Positions 1-5,182 are shown, counted from the first letter of the stretch. The stretch is 5,358 bases of DNA from Acidothermaceae bacterium (GCA_025925185.1 JAICLV010000159.1:1-5358), one strand, 5' to 3'. Numbers and translations: made by a program. The notes: generated by a model not told the origin, from the letters alone.

Positions 1-229
1 CGAGCGCGTCGAGCGCCCCGGCAAGCTTCACCGAGCCGCGCGAGACGTAGCCGTCGCCGGCCTCGGCAACCGTGACGGAGGCGTCAGAGCCGACGCCCGT
101 GGCGGGCTTCGTCGCAACGATTCCGCCGATCCGTACTTGGCCGGCATCCACCAGTTCGCGCGCGTGCTCACGGGAGCGGGCCAGGCCGCGTCGGACGAGT
201 TCTGCATCCAGGCGCGTCTTCGTCGCCAT
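1..229 (-). CDS. tlyA: TlyA-type rRNA 2'-O-methyltransferase (N-terminal part, cut by window edge)
   Basis: The first 76 residues of a TlyA protein are visible; the methyltransferase domain lies beyond the left edge. TlyA enzymes methylate ribose 2'-OH groups of cytidines in 16S and 23S rRNA using S-adenosylmethionine, and in mycobacteria their loss gives capreomycin resistance (family knowledge). The visible part is a complete S4 RNA-binding domain: RLDAELVRRGLARSR at residues 6-20, a VDAGQVRIGG turn at 27-36, then KPAT at 41-44 and the junction YVSRGSVKLAGALDAL at 61-76 that leads into the Rossmann methyltransferase fold. Most relatives read SRGG or SRGA followed by one residue and KL; here it is SRGSVKL, with the lysine kept. 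The ATG start at 229 is chosen because it opens the S4 domain; an in-frame GTG at 235 is the alternative. Only a weak GAGCGG precedes it, so translation may depend on the gene 28 bases upstream, which is probably in the same operon. Confidence 0.93.
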   Translation of the reverse strand, partial: MATKTRLDAELVRRGLARSREHARELVDAGQVRIGGIVATKPATGVGSDASVTVAEAGDGYVSRGSVKLAGALDAL

Positions 230-257
230 CGTCACCGCTCGGCTCTGTCGCGCCTCG

Positions 258-446
258 TCACGGTCGGCCCTCGTCCAGCTCGGCCAGACCTTCCTGGAGG
301 TGGCGGTGCACGTCCTCGTAGATCTCGACATGCTCGTCCAGCGGAGCGTCGTCGATCGCCTGAAGCCGCTCCGCCGCCTGGTCTGCCGCGGGCGCGGAGG
401 TCGAAGGCTCAGCTTGCGGCACCTCGTCCGCGGGGGGCTCACTCAC
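258..446 (-). CDS. Small acidic conserved protein upstream of tlyA, function unknown
   Basis: A 62-residue protein with no recognised enzymatic motif. Residues 1-25 are rich in proline, alanine, serine and glutamate and look disordered. Residues 26-62 (containing AERLQAIDDAPLDEHVEIYE and then DVHRHLQEGLAELDEG) look like an amphipathic helix pair and carry the part that I recall as conserved in small actinobacterial proteins next to tlyA; Rv1693 of M. tuberculosis sits in the same place. No signal peptide or membrane segment is visible. It starts at a GTG inside GTGAGTGA, where the stop of the upstream phasin-like gene overlaps it by 8 bases, so the two are very likely translationally coupled. 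tlyA follows after 28 bases. The overlap at both the family and operon level makes it a real gene despite its size. Role is unknown; a partner or regulator of a neighbouring product is only a guess. Confidence 0.82.
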   Translation of the reverse strand: MSEPPADEVPQAEPSTSAPAADQAAERLQAIDDAPLDEHVEIYEDVHRHLQEGLAELDEGRP

Positions 447-807
447 CGCTGGTCTTTCGGGCGCGGCTCGTCGACGACGAACGGGCCGGCTTGGCCTGTT
501 GCTGCTTTGTTTCCCGGGCCGCCCGCTCGAGCTCGCGCACGCGACGGGTCAGGTCTTCGACGTCGTGCGAGGCGGCGAGGCCGAGCCGGCGCACGGCCTG
601 CTCCACCTCGTGCCGAACCAGCACGGCGATCGACTCGCGGTTGCGGCGACTCGTTGCGAGGAGGTCCTCGGCAAGCGCCGTCACCTGCTCGGCGGTCGCC
701 TCGCCCTGATCGACAAGGGCCTTCGCCGCGGCGCGTGCCCGCATGGCGGTGACCTCGGTCAGGCCGCTCGCCAGCGCCAGGTAGCCACGTAGTGCTTCGC
801 GAACCAT
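439..807 (-). CDS. Phasin-like (PhaF/PhaI-type) coiled-coil protein
   Basis: A 122-residue, probably cytoplasmic protein that is almost entirely helical. Residues 1-60 form an alanine-rich helix pair (LASGLTEVTAMRARAAAKAL, then QVTALAEDLLATSRRNRESI); residues 61-100 look like a coiled coil (VRHEVEQAVRRLGL, then HDVEDLTRRVRELERA). The tail from 101 is basic and rich in Ser, Lys and Arg, which might bind nucleic acid or the membrane surface. This layout resembles polyhydroxyalkanoate granule-associated phasin-like proteins common in Actinobacteria, where many genomes carry one beside tlyA; granule binding itself is not shown by the sequence. The ATG at 807 is chosen because a nearly perfect ribosome binding site AGGAGGAG (811-818) lies 3 bases upstream. 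It heads a minus-strand operon with the 62-residue protein and tlyA, and shares a 67-base divergent promoter region with the SCP2-like gene. No polyhydroxyalkanoate synthase gene is in the window. Confidence 0.85.
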   Translation of the reverse strand: MVREALRGYLALASGLTEVTAMRARAAAKALVDQGEATAEQVTALAEDLLATSRRNRESIAVLVRHEVEQAVRRLGLAASHDVEDLTRRVRELERAARETKQQQAKPARSSSTSRARKTSGE

Positions 808-810
808 GTG

Positions 811-818
811 CTCCTCCT
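811..818 (-). promoter_or_regulatory. Strong ribosome binding site of the phasin-like gene
   Basis: On the minus strand AGGAGGAG lies 3 bases before the ATG at 807. It is one of the strongest Shine-Dalgarno matches in the window and fixes the start of the tlyA-side operon. Confidence 0.85.
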
Positions 819-829
819 GCTCGGCCAGA

Positions 830-835
830 ACGGTA
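830..835 (-). promoter_or_regulatory. Possible -10 element for the phasin-like/tlyA operon
   Basis: TACCGT on the minus strand fits the actinobacterial -10 pattern TAnnnT. A transcript starting about 7 bases downstream would begin just before the ribosome binding site at 811-818. No convincing -35 is visible, so this is tentative. Confidence 0.35.
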
Positions 836-859
836 TCCGACCTGCGCCGACGTATGCGC

Positions 860-865
860 TAGCGT
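860..865 (+). promoter_or_regulatory. -10 element of a probable leaderless promoter for the SCP2-like gene
   Basis: TAGCGT ends 9 bases before the ATG at 875. This distance would place the transcription start on or next to the start codon, and no Shine-Dalgarno sequence precedes the ATG. Leaderless genes with TAnnnT at this distance are common in Actinobacteria. The hexamer is part of the palindrome CGCTAGCG (858-864 and flank). No clear -35 is present. Confidence 0.5.
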
Positions 866-874
866 CGCGGCGCG

Positions 875-1240
875 ATGGCCACGGTCCCGCAGTGCAGAAA
901 AGCCGTGGACCAGCTCGTCGCGATGCTGTCATCGGTGTCACCTGAGCTGCGCGCAAGACACGTCCCGGAGCGCACCATCGCCTGCCGCCTGTCCGACCTG
1001 GACCGGTGGTTCGTCGGCGAGCTGGATCCCGACGGTGTCCACAACGTCGTCGAGACGAAGGCCGACGGTCCCGAGGCCGAAGAGCCCGAGGCCGACGTGC
1101 GCGTGGTCATGACCAGTGACGAACTCGTCGCCTTGGCCAACGGTGATGACGATTTTCTCTACGCCTGGCTGCGCGGCCGGGTGCAGGTGTCGGCAAGCAT
1201 GCGCGACCTGCTGCGGCTCCGGTCACTGTTCGGACTGTGA
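875..1240 (+). CDS. SCP2-like sterol/lipid-carrier domain protein
   Basis: A 121-residue single-domain protein of the SCP2 sterol-transfer type that is widespread in Actinobacteria. SCP2 folds have a hydrophobic tunnel that binds lipids or acyl chains, but the ligand of the small actinobacterial members is unknown. Features that fit the family: an N-terminal helix (residues 6-27), RTIACRLSDLDRWFVGEL at 33-50 for the first beta strands, a variable acidic loop at about 61-75, and the C-terminal signature VRVVMTSDELVALANGD at 75-91 followed by YAWLRGRVQVSASMRDLLRL at about 96-115. The end is a short helix, RSLFGL. No signal peptide or membrane segment is seen, so it should be cytoplasmic. The start at 875 fits the family's usual MATV-like beginning and the leaderless promoter. 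It stands alone on the plus strand and converges with the HAD phosphatase gene over a shared hairpin. Confidence in the fold is good, in the function low. Confidence 0.85.
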   Translation: MATVPQCRKAVDQLVAMLSSVSPELRARHVPERTIACRLSDLDRWFVGELDPDGVHNVVETKADGPEAEEPEADVRVVMTSDELVALANGDDDFLYAWLRGRVQVSASMRDLLRLRSLFGL

Positions 1241-1243
1241 GGC

Positions 1244-1280
1244 AAGCGGTCGGTCTCGAGATTCAATCGAGACCGAGCTT
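1244..1280. terminator. Shared bidirectional hairpin terminator between the convergent SCP2-like and HAD genes
   Basis: The arms TCGGTCTCGA (1250-1259) and TCGAGACCGA (1267-1276) are perfect inverted repeats of 10 bases around the 7-base loop GATTCAA. The stem can be extended by AAGC (1244-1247) with GCTT (1277-1280) across a 2-base bulge. It begins 3 bases after the SCP2-like stop, and the TGA stop of the HAD gene (1263-1265, minus strand) sits inside the loop. No T-tract follows in either direction, which is usual for GC-rich Actinobacteria. The position between two converging genes supports a terminator for both; a role in protecting transcript 3' ends is also possible. Confidence 0.75.
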
Positions 1281-2192
1281 CTGCACTGCGTCGGCGTACG
1301 CGTCCGGACTCAGTCGCCCGGACCAGGCGTCACGCACGGTCTGACGAAGAGGGTCGATCGAGTCGTCGGCCGACTCGTTGCCGTCCAGCGCAACCGCGGG
1401 TCCCAGAGCCGCCGACAGATCCTTGCCGAGATAGGTAGGGCGCTCTTCGGCGGGAGCGGCGAGCAGGTCCAACGCCGTGCTGACGCCGGTGAGCACGAGC
1501 AGGCTCGGCAACCCGGCGCGGTTGGCACCGGCGATGTCGGTGTCCAGGCGATCACCTACGACCAAGGGGCTATTCGCTTTCGCCAGCGCCGTCGCGGATC
1601 GGAACAGGGCGGGCTCCGGTTTGCCGATGACGACCGGCTGCCGGCCGGTCGCGAGCGCGACCGCGCCGATCATCGCTCCGTTGCCGGGCAGCGGCCCGCG
1701 CGGTGAGGGAAGAGTGGCGTCGCGGTTGGTCGCGATCCAGCGAGCACCGCGGCGGACGGCGACCGCCGCCTCGGCGAGGAGAGCCCAGCTGAGGTCGGGC
1801 GACCAGCCCTGGACGACCGCGGCCGGGTCGTCGTCGGCGCTCGCGGTCGGCTGCAGCCCCACCGCTGCCACCGGCTCGCGCAACCCGTCGCCGCCGACAA
1901 TGAGCACGGTCGCGCCCGCCGGCAACATCCGGGCTAGCTCGTCGGCCGCCGCCATCGACGAGGTCAGCACCTCGCCGGACTCGGCGTGCACACCCATCGC
2001 TTGCAGCGATTGGGCGACCTGGCCGGCGGTCCGGGACGCGTTGTTGGTGACGAAAACGACGCGGCGTCCGACGTCGCGCACCGCGTCGAGCGCCGGGCCG
2101 GCCGCGGGTATCGGCTGGTCGCCGAGGTGCACGACGCCGTCGAGGTCGACCAGCAATGCGTCGTATCGGTCGACGAGGCGCGGAGCCGTCAC
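1263..2192 (-). CDS. HAD-IIA family sugar/glycerol phosphatase, possible glycerol-3-phosphate phosphatase
   Basis: A 309-residue HAD hydrolase of subfamily IIA (NagD/PGP type). All four motifs are intact: DLDGV with nucleophile D16 and acid/base D18; the TNNAS loop with T49; the lysine K191 in IGKPEPALF; and GDRLDTDI with the Mg-binding D214 and D219. The C2 cap domain lies between, about residues 80-185 (PGNGAMIGA at 169-177). The M. tuberculosis homologue in the same genomic position, Rv1692, has been reported as a glycerol-3-phosphate phosphatase that helps recycle polar heads of membrane glycerophospholipids; the same role here is inference from synteny and similar motifs. The mycobacterial protein is longer, with an extra C-terminal domain; here only a short helical tail (about 270-309, RDAWSGRLSPDAYADAVQKL) follows the core. 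The GTG start at 2192 overlaps the TPR gene's stop as GTGA, showing translational coupling. A shared hairpin lies at its 3' end. Confidence 0.93.
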   Translation of the reverse strand: MTAPRLVDRYDALLVDLDGVVHLGDQPIPAAGPALDAVRDVGRRVVFVTNNASRTAGQVAQSLQAMGVHAESGEVLTSSMAAADELARMLPAGATVLIVGGDGLREPVAAVGLQPTASADDDPAAVVQGWSPDLSWALLAEAAVAVRRGARWIATNRDATLPSPRGPLPGNGAMIGAVALATGRQPVVIGKPEPALFRSATALAKANSPLVVGDRLDTDIAGANRAGLPSLLVLTGVSTALDLLAAPAEERPTYLGKDLSAALGPAVALDGNESADDSIDPLRQTVRDAWSGRLSPDAYADAVQKLGLD

Positions 2193-2587
2193 CCGCGTTC
2201 GCGCGCGGCGCGGGCACTGCGCAGCGCCGTGCCGTAGTGGTGGTTGTCAGGACGCAGCGCTACCGCGATCGCAAGGTGTTCGACGGCTTCGTCGAGCTCC
2301 CCCATCCGCACGTGTGACAGCCCGAGCCCGAAGTGCGCGTAATCGTCGGCGGGGCTCTCTTCGACATTGGCAGCGAACGCCGCGCATGCGCGCTCGTAAC
2401 GACCCGAGTCGAAAAGTGCGCGAGCCAGACCTTCGCGCACACTGCGTGCCTCGGGCTCGGCACGCGCGGCGTGTTCGAGCAGCTGTGCGGCTGCGGCCGC
2501 GTCGCCCGCCTTCAGCAGCTGCATACCGCGGCGGTACCAGTCGTAGACGTCGCCCGCCGGCCGCGCGACATCTGCTGCTTCACTCAT
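2189..2587 (-). CDS. Small TPR-repeat protein coupled to the HAD phosphatase
   Basis: A 132-residue soluble protein of about three tetratricopeptide repeats. Repeat 1 covers about residues 14-47 (YDWYRRGMQLLKAGDAAAAA), repeat 2 about 48-81 (REGLARALFDSGRYERACAA), repeat 3 about 82-115 (DYAHFGLGLSHVRMGELDEA, ending in VALRPDN). Each shows the G/A spacing and the closing proline of the family. TPRs form protein-binding surfaces, so this is more likely an adaptor than an enzyme; the partner is unknown, though its coupling to the phosphatase suggests one. The ATG at 2587 is chosen over upstream in-frame starts because GAGGAGG (2594-2600) lies 6 bases before it and the protein then begins shortly before the first repeat. 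It is the first gene of the two-gene operon, and its TGA overlaps the phosphatase GTG by 4 bases. Codon use is GC-rich like its neighbours. Confidence 0.88.
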   Translation of the reverse strand: MSEAADVARPAGDVYDWYRRGMQLLKAGDAAAAAQLLEHAARAEPEARSVREGLARALFDSGRYERACAAFAANVEESPADDYAHFGLGLSHVRMGELDEAVEHLAIAVALRPDNHHYGTALRSARAARERG

Positions 2588-2593
2588 GGCACG

Positions 2594-2600
2594 CCTCCTC
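2594..2600 (-). promoter_or_regulatory. Ribosome binding site of the small TPR gene
   Basis: GAGGAGG on the minus strand with a 6-base spacer to the ATG at 2587. It decides the start and removes the need for the roughly 170-residue upstream in-frame extension. Confidence 0.85.
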
Positions 2601-2694
2601 GGGGTCGAAGTCCGCCCACACCACCTTCGATGCACTTCAGAGTGCCGCAGTCGGGCCCCGCTCATGCGGCGGCGCGCCCCAGACCGAGCACAAC

Positions 2695-2700
2695 TAGCAT
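2695..2700 (+). promoter_or_regulatory. -10 element of a probable leaderless promoter for the DUF1015 gene
   Basis: TAGCAT ends 7 bases before the ATG at 2708, so the transcript would begin at or next to the start codon. No Shine-Dalgarno sequence is present. The arrangement mirrors TAGCGT in front of the SCP2-like gene. The -35 region holds only GC-rich bases with no TTGAC-like motif. The whole 120-base divergent region 2588-2707 contains no gene; besides this site and the ribosome binding site of the TPR gene I see only a weak hairpin. Confidence 0.55.
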
Positions 2701-2707
2701 CGCCGGC

Positions 2708-3994
2708 ATGCACAACACGACCGGCGCCGCCGGGATTCCACGCCCGGATGGACTGGTTCTCGCCCCCTTCAGAGCGCTTCGCTATGACCCCGCTCGCGTT
2801 GCCCTTGCGTCGGTCTTGGCCCCGCCGTACGACGTCATCGACGACGCCGAGCGCGAAGAGTTGGCGGAGCGCGATCCGCACAATGTGGTGCGTCTGACGC
2901 TCCCCCGAGCCGACGACGGGTCGCCGTACGACGCGGCCCGACGCCTTCTCGCCGAGTGGCGGAGTGCCGGCGTCTTGCGACCCGATGAGTCGCCGGCGCT
3001 TTACGTCTATGAGGAGCGCAGCAACGGTCACGTGCAGCGCGGGCTTGTGGGAGCGCTCGGCCTCACTCCGGCCGAGGACGGCATCGTGTTGCCGCACGAG
3101 AACACCATGGCCGGTCCGGTTGCCGACCGGTTGGCATTGATGGAGGCCGTCGAAGGCGACCTTGAACCGATCTTCCTCGTCTGCGACGGCGGCGGCGCCG
3201 CGTCACGGCTCGTTGCCGAAGTCGACGCGCGTCAGCCGGTGGTCGAGGTGACCACGTCTGACGGCATTGCGCACCGGTTGTGGGCGGTCACGGACGCGGC
3301 TGTGCTGGCTGATGTCGCCGCCGACCTGGTCGGGCGTCGAGCGGTGATCGCTGATGGGCACCACCGCTACGCCACGTTCCAGCGCTACCAAGCCGACCGA
3401 CATGCGGCCGGCTCTGGTGCAGGCGCCTGGGATCTGGGCTTGGCGATCCTCGTCGATGGGTCGGCCTTCGGACCCCAGGTGCATGCGATCCATCGCGTCA
3501 TCCCCGGGCTGTCGGCAGCCGACGCCGCGGCGCGCGCCGAGGGCGCCTTCACGGTGCGACCGCTCAGCGGATCGGTTGACGAAGCGCTCGATGCACTAGC
3601 CAAGGCCGGTGTCGACGGAACCGCGTTCGTCGTGACTGACGGATCGGCATCGTGGCTGCTGTCAGAGCCGAACCCGGCCAAACTCGACGCGGCCTTGCCC
3701 GGCGATCGGTCCGCCGCTTGGCGAAGCCTCGACGTGACCGTCGCGCACCTCTTCCTGATCAAGGACGTCTGGCAGCTCGAGGACCGAGAAGACATCGTCG
3801 ACTATCGACACGACGTGCCGGCCGCGGTGGCCGCCGCGCGAGAGAGCGGTGGTTGCGCACTGCTGCTGAACCCGACTCCGGTCACGGAGGTCGCCGCCGT
3901 GGCGGCCGCGGGCGACCGGATGCCGCGCAAGTCGACGTTGTTCGTGCCGAAGCCGGCGACCGGCCTGCTCATTCGGGCTTTCGCGGACTCGTGA
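2708..3994 (+). CDS. DUF1015 family protein (conserved, function unknown)
   Basis: A 428-residue protein that covers the whole DUF1015 family length. Recognised family signatures: LAPPYDVI at 37-44 after the PFRALRYDP opening at 20-28; LPHENTMAGPVADRL at 128-142; the hallmark ADGHHRYATF at 215-224; WQLEDREDIVDYRHD at about 355-369; and MPRKSTLFVPKPATGL at 405-420. The strongly conserved charged and histidine residues suggest an enzyme, but no reaction is established for the family to my knowledge; it is found in many bacteria and archaea, in some near serine or sugar metabolism genes. No signal peptide or membrane segment is visible. The ATG at 2708 is chosen because the family-specific sequence starts about 15 residues later and because TAGCAT lies 7 bases upstream; the open frame further upstream is antisense to the TPR gene. 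It is a single-gene unit on the plus strand, and its last 26 bases overlap the end of the SSB-like gene tail to tail. Confidence 0.92.
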   Translation: MHNTTGAAGIPRPDGLVLAPFRALRYDPARVALASVLAPPYDVIDDAEREELAERDPHNVVRLTLPRADDGSPYDAARRLLAEWRSAGVLRPDESPALYVYEERSNGHVQRGLVGALGLTPAEDGIVLPHENTMAGPVADRLALMEAVEGDLEPIFLVCDGGGAASRLVAEVDARQPVVEVTTSDGIAHRLWAVTDAAVLADVAADLVGRRAVIADGHHRYATFQRYQADRHAAGSGAGAWDLGLAILVDGSAFGPQVHAIHRVIPGLSAADAAARAEGAFTVRPLSGSVDEALDALAKAGVDGTAFVVTDGSASWLLSEPNPAKLDAALPGDRSAAWRSLDVTVAHLFLIKDVWQLEDREDIVDYRHDVPAAVAAARESGGCALLLNPTPVTEVAAVAAAGDRMPRKSTLFVPKPATGLLIRAFADS

Positions 3995-4313
3995 TCGCAG
4001 CGGCAAGCCGTTTGGCCTTCCGGACCTCGACGTCGCAGGCACTGCCGAGTGCGCCGGTCGGCGCGCGCCAATAGCGGCTGCGCAGTGCACCGGCGACCTC
4101 GACCACGTCACCCCTGGCCCAGCTCTCGACCGTCTTTTGCAGTCGCGCTGTCCACGCGGTGCAGCTGACGACGTCGAAGCCGTCCTCGTCCGCGCGGTCG
4201 ACCGTGACGCGGACGGTCTGGATCACGTCGCCGCTCGGCAGTTCACGTTGCGTCGCCGTCGACGTCACACGGCCGACGACCAGGATCTCGTTGCGATGAG
4301 CAGTGTCAGGCAT
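3969..4313 (-). CDS. Short SSB-like single-stranded DNA-binding (OB-fold) protein
   Basis: A 114-residue protein consisting of one OB fold of the bacterial SSB type. The pattern is NEILVVGRVTS (8-18), RELPSGDVIQTVRVTVDR (23-40), then FDVVSCTAWTARLQKTVESW (46-65), and GDVVEVAGALRSRYWR (68-83). Trp54, Trp65, Trp82 and Tyr81 are candidates for base stacking. The acidic DDIPF-like tip that ordinary SSBs use to recruit repair and replication proteins is absent; the chain ends in basic RKPE. It is therefore a specialised paralogue rather than the essential SSB, comparable to tailless actinobacterial SsbB-type proteins linked to chromosome segregation; that role is only an analogy. The ATG at 4313 gives the usual short lead before the first strand; an ATG at 4331 would add MAQRGR. 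Neither has a good ribosome binding site. It follows the TPR gene by 87 bases on the same strand, and its 3' end overlaps DUF1015. Confidence 0.85.
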   Translation of the reverse strand: MPDTAHRNEILVVGRVTSTATQRELPSGDVIQTVRVTVDRADEDGFDVVSCTAWTARLQKTVESWARGDVVEVAGALRSRYWRAPTGALGSACDVEVRKAKRLAAAITSPRKPE

Positions 4314-4373
4314 GCGTCCACGCTGGGCCATCGGGCGCAGCTGTCGGTCGTCGTACGCGCAAAGTGTGGACGC
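4314..4373. repeat. Inverted repeat around the SSB-like start, arms resemble DnaA boxes
   Basis: GCGTCCAC at 4314-4321 and GTGGACGC at 4366-4373 are perfect 8-base inverted repeats with a 44-base spacer. A third related motif, GCATCCACA on the minus strand, lies at 4392-4400. All resemble, at seven of nine positions at best, the DnaA box TTRTCCACA. Binding is not shown; they could also form a leader RNA structure. Confidence 0.4.
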
Positions 4374-4400
4374 CGGCCGGGATGGCTCGGTTGTGGATGC

Positions 4401-5177
4401 TCAGGTGCCGCCCAGGGCGGCGGCGCGGTCGGCCGCGTCGGTCTGCTCGTCCTCGTCGATGGCCGCGACGGACTCGAACCACCGGATTGCCTCGTCGGTG
4501 CGGCCGGCGTCCTGGAGGGCAGCGGCGTAGGCGTACCAGAGCCGGGTGGTCCAGGGTTGCAACTTGTCACTGTCGAGGGCAGGGCCCTGCAGTGCGACCA
4601 CCGCCGCATCATGCTCGCCCCGGTCACGACGCGCCCCGGAGACGACGATGCCGAGCTCCACCTTGGCGGCCGCGTCCAGCTTCTTGACGTCAGGGTCGCG
4701 CGCGAGGGCGAGGGCCCGTTCGGGTCGGCCGAGGCCACGCTCGCAGTCAGCCATGATCGGCAGGCCGCTGGGGTCGCCGGTCATCCGGCGTACGGCGCGG
4801 AGCTCCGCGAGCGCGGCCGCATAGTCACCATTGGCGTAGGCGGTGACGCCCGCCGCCTCGCGCACGACCGCGAGCCGCGGCGCGAGCTTCCGCGCGAACC
4901 ACGCGTGCTCGCGGGCGCGCGGCGGATCCTCGTCGATCAGCCGTCCGGCGACGACCAGGTGTCGGGCCACCTTCTCGGCGAGTGACTCCGGTAGCGAACG
5001 CAGCCCGGCCCGGGCGTCGCGATCCAGATCGCGCGGTTGAGCGTCGTCGGGCAGCTCCGGTTCTCGCACCCGCGGGACATGCGGCCGCGGCGCGGCGGCG
5101 GCTGGTGGCCGCGGCGTGCGTGCGGTGTCCCGACCGCGCTGCGGTCGGGGGTCGCGGCCGCGCGGCGGTGGTGGCAC
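4401..5177 (-). CDS. TPR-repeat protein of the Rv1691 type, downstream of the rRNA operon
   Basis: A 258-residue soluble protein. Residues 1-45 are low-complexity, rich in Pro, Arg and Ala, and likely disordered and basic. The conserved part begins with LPDDAQPRDLDRDARAGLRS (42-61), followed by LAEKVARHLVVAGRLIDEDP (66-85), a TPR-like helical array with the clear repeats REAAGVTAYANGDYAAALAE at 106-125, MADCERGLGRPERALALARD at 142-161 and LWYAYAAALQDAGRTDEAIR at 213-232, and an acidic end. I recall similar proteins as conserved across Actinobacteria, with Rv1691 in this same place relative to the HAD phosphatase; function unknown, presumably protein-protein contacts. The GTG at 5177 is chosen because GAAAGGA (5183-5189) sits 5 bases upstream; the frame stays open to a GTG at 5234, but that start lies inside the rRNA terminator. 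Only 23 bases separate the terminator from the start, so expression may depend on read-through from the rRNA operon. Confidence 0.88.
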   Translation of the reverse strand: MPPPPRGRDPRPQRGRDTARTPRPPAAAAPRPHVPRVREPELPDDAQPRDLDRDARAGLRSLPESLAEKVARHLVVAGRLIDEDPPRAREHAWFARKLAPRLAVVREAAGVTAYANGDYAAALAELRAVRRMTGDPSGLPIMADCERGLGRPERALALARDPDVKKLDAAAKVELGIVVSGARRDRGEHDAAVVALQGPALDSDKLQPWTTRLWYAYAAALQDAGRTDEAIRWFESVAAIDEDEQTDAADRAAALGGT

Positions 5178-5182
5178 GACGA

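Noticed and set aside
72..752. A 226-residue plus-strand open frame opposite tlyA and the two small genes
   Set aside because: Low-complexity Arg-rich product, antisense to recognised genes, no ribosome binding site.
2632..2645. Small hairpin GCACT-TCAG-AGTGC in the divergent region before DUF1015
   Set aside because: A 5-base stem is too short to call an operator without conservation.
1477..2697. A 406-residue open frame on the plus strand opposite the HAD and small TPR genes
   Set aside because: It is antisense to two genes with clear motifs, its product is rich in Arg, Ala, Ser and Pro with no domain, and long false frames are usual at this GC content.
2333..2707. N-terminal extension of the DUF1015 protein by 125 residues
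   Set aside because: It is antisense to the TPR gene and has no family similarity; the leaderless promoter and family start support 2708.
2588..3097. N-terminal extension of the small TPR protein to 302 residues
   Set aside because: The extension lies antisense to the DUF1015 gene and its promoter, while GAGGAGG sits just before the ATG at 2587.
4001..4010. CGGCAAGCCG after the DUF1015 stop as a possible terminator
   Set aside because: Four pairs with a 2-base loop is not a credible terminator, and it lies within the SSB-like coding sequence.
4137..4985. A 282-residue plus-strand open frame opposite the SSB-like and Rv1691-type TPR genes
   Set aside because: No domain seen and no promoter or ribosome binding site; the opposite strand carries the family motifs.
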